A stretch of 64,000 nucleotides of DNA, from positions 13,974,649 to 14,038,648 of the forward strand of contig CM055312.2 of assembly GCA_029255685.2 (NCBI GenBank), written 5' to 3'. The stretch is from Silene conica (lineage: Eukaryota; Streptophyta; Magnoliopsida; Caryophyllales; Caryophyllaceae). The position numbers were made by a program, and so were the translations under genes. Below are positions 36,632 to 49,525 of the stretch, piece after piece. Each line of letters opens with the position of its first letter. Within the stretch, counting starts at the first letter, position 1. The notes beneath the pieces were generated by a model that was not told where the DNA came from, did not search any database, and saw nothing but the letters and a program-made list of their open reading frames with translations.

Positions 36632-39600
36632 TCACTCGTCTGTTTTCATCTCTTCCTCCGTTTTAGTTGCTGCTGAGTGGTATTTTTCTAACTCAGCATC
36701 CAAGTCCTCGGCAGATATCTTTTCATCGCGCCCTCTTCCCCTACCACGGCCTCTGTTAGAACCACGGCCACCACGTGGGCGCCCCATTGGGCCTCCTCTT
36801 CCTTGTCCTCTGTGAGGTTGTCAATTCATATTAGTTTAAACAGAAGAGTAAATGAATACTACAAGTCGTAAAAAAAATGACACGGAGTATACTGCTTATA
36901 TTAAATTTTTATCTGCAAACTAAGATATATTATCAAATTTGACTCGGTGAACTAATCATCCAATTAAGTAAAGAAACAATCCAAAAGAATTATCGAAAGA
37001 ATGACAATCATCATCAGTAGCTCCTAAACCTATTATTTGATGTCTTTTCTTTGGTGAAATGTAAGATATATATTTCAAACCAGCTCCACAAATACATCAA
37101 CAATGTTAATTCTAAACAAGTTACAGTACAAAATAACACAAAGACTACTACTACATTTTATTACAAGCTATCAATCCATATTTTGCTAGAACAAAGTTCT
37201 TGCTACTTCTCTATGCTACCTGTTTCAGCACTAAGGAATCTACATTTAAGTACAAGCTATCAATCCATACTCTATATTTTGCTAGAACAAAGGGCTTGCT
37301 ACCACTCTATCACCAGATCCCAATAATAGCACCAGAGTAATACCCATCAACTCATTGTCACTTAATATTAATTTATGTTAGGAACACTGTTTACATAACT
37401 AGCACAGTTAAGTGAACTCTTTACAATAGGATAACAACATCAAATAACCAACTAACAAACACTTTCAGTTTGGGTAGGCCCGCAGTCAGCGTACAATAAG
37501 CCCTGGTTTATGGACATTAATCAAAATTTAAAAATCAATACTGCTATCCGAGTTCAGTCCGAGTGAATGAGACAGTAGTAGGCTAACAAAAAACAGCAAT
37601 CAACCTTTATCAATTCAACATTACTAATGCTACCCTTACTCCCCAAAAGAGTACGAGAGGAGATACGCAACAAAACCAAGTCCGTTCAGAATCTTAGGGA
37701 ATACTACGCCAACAAGAATAGTGTAGACCAACGCTCACTCGAGGTGCTTTATTGATTATTCACACCTAGGCCAAAACAGTAATGAATGAAGCAAAAGGCT
37801 AAAATGAAAGTAAATAAGCAAAAGATCTACAAGTCTAACTCGGCAAAACTTTTCTGCTATGATGGGGTAAATGTATGGCTTGGTAGTTGAAAGAAAACAC
37901 GTCTTAAATGAATGATCAGATAAGTATGTTTATAGGTAGTGGATAAAAGACAATCAACAAACAAAGTTAAGATATGAAGGGCAACACACGTACCCTCTAT
38001 CAAATCCAATTGGATTTCTAGGAAAGCCATTAAATACTGGTGGAAGTACGCCTGCATTCCCAACATTGGTGCCAACAATCTCAATTTTCATGGGCTTCCC
38101 ATCAAGTTCCACATTGTTATACCTCTTGACAGCAGCCAGCGCATCATTCTTCCTTGAGAAAACAATTTCAGCAGTTCCCTGGTACAAGAGCCCAATCTGA
38201 ATATCAACCAGAGTGCACAGGTAGATTGAAAATTTGAACGACGGAATGAACCTACTATGATACCTTTGATCGCCCACTCCTATCGTAATGTACAGAAAAA
38301 CGCTTCAGGTCACCAACCTCTGAAAATAGCTCCTGAAAATAGATAAAATTACCCCCAGAAAATATTACAATTTCATCAACCTTTCTGAGATTTATGAGTT
38401 GATATGCAAATAGTGAGGCATACACACAAATTGTTTATCACTAAAGAGACGTTACCAGTTGACATGTCTAACGACGACACCCAAAAAGCTAAATCAGTTT
38501 TATAACTGATGCAAAACAAGTTATATAAATGTGAAAATATACCTTACAAAAAGACTCTAAATAAACCTCAACTAGAACTTTATATCCAACAATGCAAAGC
38601 AACAAAATAAAATCTTTGACACATTTTGGATACGATATGCCATAAATGACGAAGCAATCATAGGAGCATGATGCAGTTGACTAGTGCTCTCCCCACGTCT
38701 CTAGACCAATAAACGAGACCAAGAAAGCACGTCTCTAGAACAATAAACGAGACCACGAAAAGCTGATGAAATCAAACGGCTTCCATAAAAAACACCAAGT
38801 TACCCTTCCCGACTTTCTTCGAGCAGATATCTAGCACAGACCAGGTCTGAGAAGGCAATGTGTCCATAAATATCCTCCATTCTCATGACTAGTAGTCTAA
38901 TAATTACCAACCGGCCTAGAGGTTAGGATTATCACCCTATCCTCACTCCTAAGCCACTTAAACTCGGTTACCAATCAGCTACAAAGCAAATCTTTACATC
39001 AGAGGCGATAACTTAAGATTATACAGAGGTTATATAGCCCAACTAACACTCCAAAGGTCAATACTTTTTTCCGTGTACAACAATGAGTACTCTTTCCGAC
39101 CCGTTCTTACCTTCATTTTGAGCGGTATTTTAATAAAAAATAAACAAATGATTAATCAGCTCACTTTCAAAGCTGATATTATGTAATTAATCGGCTCCGA
39201 AACAAACTTTAAACCAAATACAAAACCCTAAATTAGTAAAACTGTTGCTATTTTACCTTAAGATCGTCATTAGAGACGCCGTAATCCAAATTAGAGATAT
39301 AAAGCTTAGTTCCAGTCTCAATTGAAGATGATCCTCCACCAAAACCTCCTTGATTTCCAAACATATCATGCTGCCATAAATTCACCGGCGCCTATCAAAA
39401 TTCAATCTTTCAATTACTCCGTAATAGGAAAATGAGATAACGCCTACCAGTTCGTACCGGAACACGAACTTTCAAACAGAACTAAAAGAAATAAAGAAAC
39501 CTTAGGCATGGAGTAAGGTGCAGCACGATTGGCAGCGCGGTTGTTAAAACGCCGCGAAGGAGCGCCACCGCCAACAACGCCACCACCACCGCGGGGTCGG

Positions 39601-39686
39601 GAGCCGCCTCCGCCGCCGCCGCGGGAGGAGGAAGACTTGTTCTTCTTGATGAGATCGTCGAGTGACATATCTAAGCGGCTGTCCAT
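36632..39686 (-). CDS. ALY/THO complex subunit 4 mRNA-export adaptor
   Basis: A nuclear RNA-binding adaptor that couples splicing and transcription to mRNA export through the TREX complex and the helicase UAP56. Five exons on the minus strand: 39501-39686, 39257-39391, 38264-38332, 37994-38178 and 36632-36809. They join into 250 codons plus TGA with GT..AG borders. Seen in order: N-terminal UAP56-binding motif [13 protein letters not shown], a Gly/Arg-rich stretch (residues 21-55), one RRM (about 90-166; RNP2 LYISNL, RNP1 near GRSKGTAEIVF), a second Gly/Arg-rich stretch, and the C-terminal [14 protein letters not shown] motif. This is the ALY1-4 family of plants; I cannot say which member. 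Intron 4 (36810-37993) contains a small tandem duplication. Confidence 0.95.
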
Positions 39687-39849
39687 TGTTGCGAAGGTGA
39701 GATTTTTAGGAGAGAGAAATTGGGAAAGATGACGAAGATCTAGGGTTTTAAAATTTCGAGCTTTCAAGTAATGCGAGATGACTGACTTCCACGCATAATA
39801 ATATCGCACTTTCCTCTCTTCTCCCTCCTTTGATAACCTTTTGATTTTT

Positions 39850-40227
39850 TTTTTCACGAAAATACTTGTGTAAGACGGTAATATATATATCGTCCAGATA
39901 TCATTATACGACGGTTCATTTACGATTACTTGTTTAGGTGTTATCACTGATCAATGTATGAGCGAATAGGTTTATTTTTAATTTGTGCAAGTACATATCA
40001 AGATAAGTTGTTCATGTACTTCTAAAAATATTTGAAATTTTAAATTCATCTCTAAACTAAGTATGCGGTATACGATGACATTGTATAGTTTATCGTGTTA
40101 TATTGGATATTCAATCCAAACATTGCTACATAGTTTGCCAATTAGAGGATGGCAAGAATGAGCATAAATTAGAAGGCCTAGATTCACCAATAAAAAAGAA
40201 ACTAAAGAAAATCCTAAGTGCTTAAGT
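39850..40227. other. Intergenic; ALY upstream region, no gene seen
   Basis: The sequence is AT-rich, with no coding signal and no recognisable repeat. It must contain the ALY promoter and the 3' end of the membrane-protein gene transcribed away from it on the same strand. Confidence 0.4.
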
Positions 40228-40554
40228 TTACATGAAGCCGATATTAGAAAGCACATAAGCGGAACAAGCGACGGCAAGGGAAGCAAAGAGGGCAGGAACA
40301 AGAACATCCAAAGGAGACTCTTTCACCATTTGTGCCGGCAAGCACACCCTCATCCCCGGCAACTCCATTGGGATCTTCACGTAGCCTTCCACACCACATT
40401 TTTGTGACGAATGTAAAAATGCTAACTCTGGGACGATTGATGCAACGCCTGCTACAAGGATCAACACCACGGTCCACATTCCCGTATACCTTAGCGTATG
40501 TAACTGAGATACTAATCGATGGTAGCCCGAGCTAAAAAAGGAAGACAGAGACAT
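40228..40554 (-). CDS. Small plant membrane protein, copy 1 of 2
   Basis: The protein is 108 residues, single exon. I do not recognise a named family. Two hydrophobic segments are visible, about residues 27-46 (WTVVLILVAGVASIVPELAF) and 83-107 (DVLVPALFASLAVACSAYVL). Between them is a conserved loop with CGVEG, PGMRVCLPA and a Ser-Pro-Leu-Asp before the second helix. Two Cys in the loop could pair outside the cytosol. The same pattern in a second gene at 54065-54418 on the same strand shows that both are real and paralogous. There is no signal for a catalytic function. Start: the only ATG before the first helix in frame that matches the MSL start of the paralogue. Confidence 0.75.
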   Translation of the reverse strand: MSLSSFFSSGYHRLVSQLHTLRYTGMWTVVLILVAGVASIVPELAFLHSSQKCGVEGYVKIPMELPGMRVCLPAQMVKESPLDVLVPALFASLAVACSAYVLSNIGFM

Positions 40555-41730
40555 TGCTTGGGAGTTGCAACAACAAAATCTTGGTAGCTAACTGATTTGG
40601 ATTGGCTAACCCGAGTTGTGGGTTTTATGTAATTGAAATTTGAGAAGATTGGATAAATAGTGTGCGTAGGTTGACCAATTAGATCAGAAATGATAATGGA
40701 GAGCCTCACCTCTAAGCAACCATTACTGATCATTAGTCCTGAATAATTAATGTAGAAGGTGATGTAACAAATTGAGAATGTTCTGAAAAAAAATACTCTC
40801 AAATAGTCGAATTAGTCATCTTATTTAAAAAAAACACATTACAGCATTTAAAATAATTGTCATTTTGTCAACTGCAGCTCAACAGATCTTAATAATTCAC
40901 GAGAATATTTGAATTTATCTCAACAAAATACAAGTATAAATTAATAATGTGCACCAACTTGAGTTATGGAAGAGCACTTAGGAAGTCTAAACCGATATAA
41001 ACCTTACTGGCACCATGCTTCATGCTTGATGCTTGTGCCAGCCAGAATAAGAAGCTGATAGCAATGTGACAACATAAAAAGGGCAAATTCCACTGAGATT
41101 TTCGGGTACGTTTGAAGAACAGACACTTGTATAGCACAAAAGAACCCTGAACATGGCAATGCTTTGGCAGTGACAACCTCAGAAGCCAACTCGTACCGTC
41201 TTTGTCTAGGTGAATCGGTCACTCATTAAAATGCATACACCAGAATTGTAAAGTGTGTCTGCTGTTGTTCTGTACAAAAGCTTATCACAGAGAGCAGTTA
41301 CAGTTACAGTTACAGCATAGAGGCATACAATACAAATGTCATCTTTAACAAGTAATGTTCTGAAAACGTCCAGTTTAGTAAGGAACATATAATTTCAAAA
41401 ACACCATGTAAAGAGACATTACTAAAGATCATCAAATGACCAAATCGACATTACAACATCAACCCAATATCTCAAACCATCTAATCTATGACAGGATAGG
41501 GGGGTTGGTATTAGGATGTACAACCTTCGCCTAATTTTTCCAACACGAACGACCAAAAAATACAATATTGTACTGCCTTTGCGGCTCATTTGATACCAAG
41601 CAAAAAAAAAAGACCAACCAAAATAACAACGTAGAGAGTATTACATAAAGACAGTCAAGAATCCTGGTTACGTCTCTAAGTCTGAGAGGAAACAAGAATA
41701 ACCTTCAGAAAATCCAGTAGTTTAGTCCAG
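40555..41730. other. Intergenic; no gene seen
   Basis: The stretch lies between PLP3 (3' end at 41731) and the membrane-protein gene. A less AT-rich stretch at 40980-41390 is probably PLP3 3' UTR or flank. Frames there match nothing I recognise. Confidence 0.35.
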
Positions 41731-44700
41731 TTAATCACTTGAATTACCATCATCTGCATTCTCACGTTCGCTCACAAATTTTTCTATAAGCCTCTTGCTC
41801 TCGCCATCAAGAACTGATTTCCTTGACGAATCACCATCGGTCAGACCATCATTAAGCACAGGATCAGAATTGCAGAGAACCAGAGCGACACCTGAACCGG
41901 AAACACAGATTTGCAAGACAAGCTTCTAAGTGAAAAGATATAACGATAAAATGAACACCAAACAAAAGAGAAAGAAGCCAAGAATACAACAAGGAATGCA
42001 AAAAAAAGGACACTTGAATGCAATGGAGGATCCAAAAAAGTTGTTGATGGGATCCTTGTAGGTATTTAAAGTATATGCACACAAAATTTACATTAATCTC
42101 GACAGTTTTAGACTTTTAGCATAACATGGACCAACCAGGATTAAAAAAAAAGATAGCTTTCTAGTATCCCAGTACCAAATGCTATAACATGCATCCACCC
42201 CTCACATGTTATACTCCGTATAATATGTACAGCCCCATGTGCCGAGCATAACATGTCATATTACCGTTTCCAACCACTCTATCCCAAACATCCAGCAAAA
42301 GTAAAATTAAGTGATCCACAAATAGGTAGTCAAGCCATGCCACTAAGTAAATGAGCAGTATGGCTAGAATAAATCAAACATCCCCAAAATATTAGGCTGT
42401 AAATCTAAGTTCATGACAAGTGCAGTTAAACTGCAATTGAAGCACAGCCACATCATCTATAAGAGCCACAAAACTAACAGATAGCATGAAAGCAACAACA
42501 GAAACACAGATAAAAGAACTTAGATGCAAAATACCTTCGGGTGTGCATCTCCTTCCGAAGTTCTGCATTCCCACATAATTAGCTTTGACGGCGCTATTAT
42601 TGTAAACCAGGAGTGTGGGGAGATTACGATCAGGGTAATTAGGAATACAATCTGTAGATATAATTTTGACAAACTTTGTTGCTGGGTATCTTCTTGCCAG
42701 CTCCTCCAGACAATTCAGGAGTAATTCACAAGCAGCAAATCTGACAAAATTAAAGTACAAATCAACGGTCCAAACTCCAAACAAAGTAGGGAGTAATAAC
42801 ATATGAACAATTAGAAACTAAAATATAGAGCTTGATATGTCCAGAACACATTTCAAAGAACCTTTAATTGAGAGATTTCATCAAGGGGAGATAATTTCAG
42901 TAATCCACCCCAAAAACATCCTCACGAATTCCAATTAATAAGACAAATCACACAAATCATCAAGCTGATTGTTGACTTCACACCATCCTCTGACTAGAAA
43001 ATGTAAATCAAAAATCGGTATTTGGGAATGTTTGTACTAAAGGTAAGCAGCTTGAATTATTTAAAGCTGTACACTAGCTATCATACCAAATACACAGCAT
43101 TGTGCTGCAATTTTTAAAATGAAGAATTCACAATTTATAATATAAATCATATTCCCAGGAAATAGTTGTACACATGTACTACAGCTACTCTACGAATTAG
43201 GACCTAAATATACTAAGAACATTTCGTATGATTGCATAAGTGTAATTTTACAAGTGCAGTGCTAATGTGCTATCTCACAGCCGTCTAAGACTCCAAGTCT
43301 TAACACAATGCATCAATAGTCCACCTTGCACATAACAACATTCTATCAGTGCCACAGCGTCTCTCGCCAATGATGAGGTAGGGAGGATGGGGTTTAGGCT
43401 TACCCCTATGATTACAAATAAGAGAAGCCATTTTTCCATGTCCATAATACAAAATTGCAACCAGATATACAAGGAATGATTACTATTTCACTGTACAAAG
43501 AAGCGCAACTAGCTTAATGAGTCATTTTGCTTAATTCCAAGAGTCTATAAACAGAACCTAGAAAATTGTAAAAAAAAAATTGGCTCTATTGGAATAGGAA
43601 AATCACTCACATTATCAGGGACGAAACTAGAACAAAATAGTAAGAGGGGCCGACTTATAAACTTCAAAAGTATCATACTCGGGTATATTTTAGCATTGTT
43701 TATTAGCATCACACCCTTATCATATATTCATATCACTTTGTTAATATTATTAGAAGTGTGTAAATTATACAGAGTAAATTGTTTTTTCTAAAGTAATCAT
43801 GAAATTTCACACTAGTTTTTTTTTTCTTCGTAGAGACGAAGTTTATTTTATTGTTTAACACTTTTTATCAAATATTCATTGGGTGGCTAAAAAAATTAAA
43901 GCGCGTAATAAATAAATATAAGATTATGATAGTGAAAGGAGTATGCATAAAATAAATGAAATTGAAAGTATATTATTTGGTTTAGTTACAAAGTTGGGGA
44001 CAATTTTTATTTTGGTTCAATAAGAAGTTTTCACTAATAGTACAATTTTAGAATATTAAAAATTAAGAAAAATAATAATGCTGAGAACTAAAAAGGTCAT
44101 CTTGGGGATTCGAAACTAGACCTTCTGGTTCAAAAAAACCAACTTAGTTCCATCTCTGCCAACTTCAGGCCAATGCTAACTACCTAATGCGAAAGATATA
44201 TAGGCTTTTTCAAGGCTGCCCGGGCTATGGCCCAGCCTGTGCTTCGTCATTGCACATTATACCAAAGCCAGACACATGTTTTTTTATCTGTTATAGTGAT
44301 ATGATTTTACCACCAGCACATCCCTACTAGCCAATTAAAACCTTTTAATCGAGGTGAATTGTAATCCTATGTTGCCGGTTTTCATAATTTGTAGTGAGTG
44401 GAGCACATGTTATAAAAGTAAAAGTGGACAGGCAAATCTTTGTGCTATCCTATAGAGAATGGAAATGGTAATGACATACAAAAATGCTTTACCTAATTTG
44501 GCTTATTTTCCAAGTGCGAGCAGATCACAAAGTGGAGACACACAACTACAATGAAACTCTGAAACTACAACAATTATTAACTATTTTAAGAGCCAAGAGT
44601 CAATACATATGGCCACTTCCACCTCCAAATAAGGTTCATTCTCATGTGCACTAAGGTAAAAACCTCACCAAAATATGTAACTTGCAACGATACTGAAATA

Positions 44701-46037
44701 ATATGTATTACTGATATACTAGATAGACAGACAGACATGTAGGGAGGTAGGTAACTAGGTAGTTAGATATGTAGTAGATAGATAAATTGAATTGACGTGC
44801 CAAACTACCAACTTTCTTAGTTTTTATCGGATTGAAGTATTAAACCACTGAACGATGATACAACGCAGTGAAGCAATGAACATATACATGGTACATGGAG
44901 TGCCAACAAATCAAGATAGGTAAATTGAATTGGTATGCAAAGCTACCAACTTTCTAAGTTCATATCAGATTGAAGAACTGAACCACAAAACAGTGAGGCA
45001 ATGCAGTAGAACTATGGAACTATACATGGTAAAATTGAGTGCCTAAGTGCCAACAATCGACCTTCCTATGATACACACAATCAACCAGAATCGTCCAAGA
45101 GTCCGATTATTTTTTTTGGACAAATTCTCATGGTTTTAGTCTAAGATCTAGTGTTCAAGTGTCATAAACCCATGTCGTCAAGTGTTGTACTCGTGTGCGA
45201 GTCATAACATAAAGAGCCGAGTAACAAAGCCTACATAAGCCCTCTCAAATCTCAATCCTCACACTCCAAGGTCACCCCTTCATGTGCACCAAGGCAGTTC
45301 GTCACCATTCACCAACATAACGAAATCGACACAAAAATCATCAGACTTCAAATGGGCAGCCTAAAGTAGCAGATATCACTCTAAGCTACATTCAGGCCTA
45401 AAACAAAGAACAGAAATTTACTGTAAGAATGCAGATGAATAACATTATACTCACCCTTCTTTGTAAAGAAGACAAACAACCCAAATCTCAGGAGCAGCCT
45501 GAGAAACTTCTCGAATAAAATCTGGCCCGGAAATGGACATAATTGACCCGAATTTTGCAACTTTAGCAGCTTGCTTCATCTCCTCCAACCTCTTCCTCCT
45601 ACAATCCCATAAATAATCAAATCAACAAACCCTAAACACACCAAATCCAGACCAACAACTCATAACAAACTGAATGAATTTACTCCAGGGTAATTTAATC
45701 AAAGATAAAAATAGTAAGTGCGTCGGAGGGAGTATAATAAACACGAGTTTCTCGATACAAGGGTAGCACGTGAATTTTCCGTAAATATAATAAACCTGTA
45801 ATCTTCGAGGAAGCGATCATCATCGAAATCATCCTCAAGATCTTCAAGTTCATCATGAGTTTTGGAATCGATCCATGATTTATCTTTAGGTAAAGAATCC
45901 TCATCATCAGCCGGAGTAAAATCGGGGGGTTTGAAAGCAGGTGGCTTCTCAGGTAAGTTACCGAGTTTACGCTGAATGTCGTCCCATTGTGTTGAAGTTC
46001 CTTCTAAGTCCTTGTACACAAAGTGATAATCCGCCAT
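41731..46037 (-). CDS. PLP3: Phosducin-like protein 3
   Basis: Cytosolic thioredoxin-fold protein; PLP3 proteins assist CCT chaperonin in folding tubulin and actin, and Arabidopsis PLP3 is needed for microtubule-dependent steps of division. Four exons: 45796-46037, 45455-45598, 42535-42740, 41731-41891, joined frame 250 codons plus TAA, all GT..AG. Seen in order: MADYHFVYKDLEGTSTQWDD start, an acidic helical region (KTHDELEDLEDDFDDDRFLE), a RKRLEEMKQAAK linker helix, then the thioredoxin-like domain with IWVVCLLYKEG, KFVKIISTDCIPNYPDRNLP and LLVYN. The C-terminus is acidic. No CxxC, as expected for phosducin-like proteins. Intron 2 is 2.7 kb. A hAT element lies only 250 bp upstream of the start codon. 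Confidence 0.94.
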
Positions 46038-46353
46038 TTTTATTCAACGAAGATTCTGAGTAAGAGATTGTTAGTAAGGTGTTTGTGGTGTTAACAATGG
46101 AGCTTACTGGAAAAATGGAACAGATCTCGTCAGGATATAACCTCATGGATTGATCGTTGATGTGCTTGGGCCAATATTTGGCCCGATTTAGATTGCTAAA
46201 TGTCTTCAACATCTTACTTTTTACATTAAAGACGGTCTTACAATAACGTTTGTAAAAATTGAAAAGGATATCATGCTGTGTTAGTATCAGTGGCGGATCC
46301 AAGATTTGAGAGAAGGGGTGACAAAGTAATAAGAAAAGAAAAATTTACATTAA

Positions 46354-47202
46354 GGGGCGTTTGGTTGAGGGTCTATAGGAAAGGAAAATAAAGTTATTCA
46401 TTCCCTTTGTTGATGTTTGTTTGACGCAATCAATGGAATTGAACTCCCTCCCTTACCCCTCAATCCTTCTAATTCCTTACTCTCCACCCCCAAGGGTATG
46501 AGATTTCGTTACCCTTCTTACCCTTAACCACTTTTTTCACCTACCACCACACTTACAACTACCATCACAATAGCCACCACCAAACCTCCACTATGACGCT
46601 ACCGCCGTCACCCCAACCCCCACCAATACCACCGCCACCACCGTCATAACACCCCCACCACCACCATCGTGACACCCCTACCACCATCACCGTCATGACC
46701 ACCGCCACCACCGCCACCGTCACCGCCATGACATCTCTACCACCATCACCGCCACCACCGTCGTGACACCCCCACTACCATCACTATCATGACACTCCAC
46801 CACCATCATCGTCGTGACCACCGCCACCACCGCCACCTTCACCGCCATGACATCTCTATCACCACCATCGCCACCACTGTCATGACACCCCCACCACCAT
46901 CACCACCGTGACCATCACCGTCGCCACCACCGCCACCGCCATAACACCCCACCACCGCCACCACCGTCATGACACCTCCATCACCACCACCATGCCACCT
47001 CCACCACCATCACTGTCCGCCAATAGAGAAATGGTTATTTGTGGTGGTGTGTGTTAGGGGTAGGAGTGAGTGTGAGTGGACCACTAATTATCTTTCTTAG
47101 AGTAACCAAATAACCTATTAAGTTTTAGGTAATCCTTTTCCTTTCCCCCTCTTACCCTTTCTTATTTTTTTTCCCTTTCCCTTTCTCTAACCAAACACCC
47201 CC
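46354..47202. mobile_element. Tourist-type MITE expanded by a CCACC-rich array
   Basis: Ends GGGGCGTTTGGTTGAGGG and CTCTAACCAAACACCCCC with TAA on both sides (46351-46353, 47203-47205). It is the same family as 535-837 but 849 bp long. The extra length is a degenerate (CCACCA)n/CATGACACC array (about 46545-47030). Confidence 0.85.
46545..47030. repeat. Degenerate CCACCA/CATGACACC array
   Basis: Nearly pure C/A-rich triplet DNA with recurring CCACCACCGCCACC and GTCATGACACC blocks, spaced irregularly by about 30 bp. Read as protein it would give Pro/Thr/His-rich nonsense with stops on most frames, so I treat it as simple repeat. The seed CTACCACC occurs at the same place in the short relative (728-736). 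Confidence 0.88.
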
Positions 47203-47234
47203 TAAATTTTAATATCGTCAATACATGGTAATAT

Positions 47235-47420
47235 AATTACAAATTAAAGGAAAAATCTAAAGTCATCCGACGAGGATTCTTATCTTGAAAACGCCTAATA
47301 ATATCATCACTAACTTGTGCAAAAAAATCTCTCTCAATATAAGTCACAACAATTATTCAAAAGTTCGTCACTCATACTATTTCGCAAATAATTTGCTCTA
47401 ATGAAAATGGAGAAGATGAC
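47235..47420 (-). pseudogene. hAT transposase C-terminal remnant
   Basis: Minus-strand frames give NSMSDELLN, then after a frameshift VTYIERDFFAQVSDDIIRRFQD. This is the C-terminal dimerisation end of plant hAT transposases annotated as zinc finger MYM-type protein 1-like. Only the tail survives, with at least one frameshift. Confidence 0.6.
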
Positions 47421-48174
47421 GATGTGGTTTTTTGTAACTTCCGACTCCAAAAGTATGCTAAGCCTTTGGTTTTTATCATTAATCTACAAACGAACAATTT
47501 TCACAACATAAATAAGACACTAGCAAGTATTGTGGTGGAATCAATGTATAAGAGATCAATTTTGAAGTAGTCCACAAAATAATTGCAGAGCCTAATACCG
47601 GAAACAATAATGCAACAATCTTAATTCAGCTTACTTGGCTATCAAATAATCAAATACACTAATGCATTACGCCATTGCAGGAAGTCAGGAAGAAGAAACC
47701 ACATTGATTTATTCTGGAATTACTTTCCAAAATGAATTATTTACAGTATAAGTATCTTCCATCTGTCTCATTGTCTTAAAATTTTAAATGCCTTAAATTT
47801 CAATTAACGAATTCAATAAACTAACCCAAATTTTAATCTACTGTAACAGAACTCAGACTACCCCAAATCTACAAGAAGGAAACTCAGACAGTCAGACCAA
47901 TGAATGAATTCAATTAATAAGTTCAATCAAACTACCACAAATCTACAATTACAAAAATAAATTAACAAAATAATAATAACATTTTAAAAAATGACCAAAC
48001 GAAATTCAATCAAAATTAATAATCAAATTTGGGGAAAAAGTTATGAACAATGAAGGGATGAACATACCGAAAGGAGGCTGATAAGGCGGCTGAGGGCGGC
48101 CGGCGAGGCGACGGTTGAAGGCGGGAAGGCGACGGCTGTTGGAGGCGTGGTAAGGGTTGTATATTTAAGTTTTA

Positions 48175-48721
48175 GGGATATTCTACGGTATACCCTGGAG
48201 TTTTTCAATTTTCTATGTCGTACCCTATATTTTTTAAATTCTATGGTATGACCTTAAACTCTATACATTCGTCTATGCAATGACCTTATTTATTGTCTTT
48301 ACTAGCTTAATTTCTTAATTTATCTATTTAATCGTCTATTTAACATTTCAATTACTCGACAACATACCCATTTACTTATTAGTTCGCCGAATTACCATTA
48401 GTCAACCAAATAATATACAAATCTAACTCAATTTCACCAAATTGTTGTTATTATTTCATGTTTCATAACATATGTTTTTAATAGACGTTTTTATGCTTAT
48501 TTAAAGTTATTTGTGATACTTCCTATATCGAATGGTGATACCACATTAATGAGTCAAAATAAAAAATTACTACTTTTTATAATGATAAAGTTAAATGGAG
48601 ATTTGGAGGAGGTCATTATGGAGAATAAGTAAAAAGTTCAAGGGTATATCATAGAAATTATAAAATATAGGGGTACAACGTATAAAATCGAAAAACACGG
48701 GGGTACACTGTAGAATATCCC
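48175..48721. mobile_element. Mutator-like MITE
   Basis: Terminal inverted repeats of about 80 bp start GGGATATTCTACGGTATACC and end GGTACACTGTAGAATATCCC. They are flanked by a perfect 9-bp duplication TAAGTTTTA (48166-48174 and 48722-48730). Long termini and a 9-bp duplication are diagnostic of Mutator-like elements. 547 bp, no coding sequence. Confidence 0.9.
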
Positions 48722-48872
48722 TAAGTTTTATTTTGTTTAATGTTTGTTATGTGGTTTGAAGTTGATTCACGCCTTTCTCTTTTCTATTTTCCAATATTAA
48801 ATTATTTTTTTTCTTTTTTTCCTCACGTGCCCCCAGGCCACCATCCACCCAAAATCCGCCCTTGGTTCGAAT

Positions 48873-49525
48873 TCCGTTTAATTTAAATTTTCGATATTGA
48901 AAGCGCGGAAAATGAGCGAGTACATCGCTTGTAAATATTAGGGATTGAGTCGGACTACATGAGGAGCTATAACAAGATTTTCTATAGACCGATTCTAATC
49001 CAGTTACCATAAAAGTATAACTTTTAAGAGGTTTTAACTGGCTCCTTAAATATAGGAAGTTAATAGACTTTTTTTACCCTACCTCACCACTAAAAAGTTT
49101 CCCATCATTTTATTTTTATTTAAGGTATAAGTTATATCATACAATTTCTTTTATCTCTTTTATATGACTTAATAATAAAATTTTGTTCATGAAATTTGAT
49201 CATTTGCGATAAATAACATTGACATTAATTTCAGTTTATAATAATATTTAAAAATATAATAATTCAATAACAGTAAAAAAATTTGGTGTCAAAATAATTT
49301 TCACCAATTTTATAGTTTATATATTTCAAAAAAAATCGATCTGGATTTTTAAACCGCTTTCGAATCGAAAACCGCAAAAAAAAAACGGAAATTCGGTTTT
49401 TTTACGAAACCAGTACCTGAACCCTATTTCTTAGTATTAAACCGGAGCGGATGTGAATCTCATTTATTAAAAACCGGACCCCGGTTTTAAAACCGATTCA
49501 ATAAAAATCCTAAAATGTATTCTAA
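48873..49525. other. No gene; AT-rich
   Basis: The part from 49335 to 49510 has AAACCG and CGGTTTT words like those at 51440-51643 on the other side of the Harbinger derivative. That derivative probably inserted into a hAT-like element whose left end is lost. No coding sequence. Confidence 0.4.

Larger units (their letters stand above)
46288..48864 (-). mobile_element. hAT element with two nested MITEs
   Basis: The left end CAGTGGCGGATCCAAG and right end AAAATCCGCCCTTG are imperfect inverted repeats of the type common to plant hAT elements with MYM-type zinc-finger transposases. The 8-bp flanks GTTAGTAT (46280-46287) and GTTCGAAT (48865-48872) agree at 6 of 8 positions. Inside are a Tourist-like MITE (46354-47202), a transposase remnant (about 47235-47420), a GC-rich block (48070-48155) and a Mutator-like MITE (48175-48721). 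Without inserts it is about 1.2 kb, a deletion derivative. Confidence 0.72.

Noticed and set aside
40964..41222. Overlapping 70-aa frames on minus between PLP3 and the membrane-protein gene
   Set aside because: Two frames overlap with no motif in either; more likely PLP3 3' UTR or flank than a gene.
46560..47030. Possible proline/threonine-rich cell-wall protein
   Set aside because: No long frame is open, units vary without respect to frame, and the block is an expansion inside a MITE.
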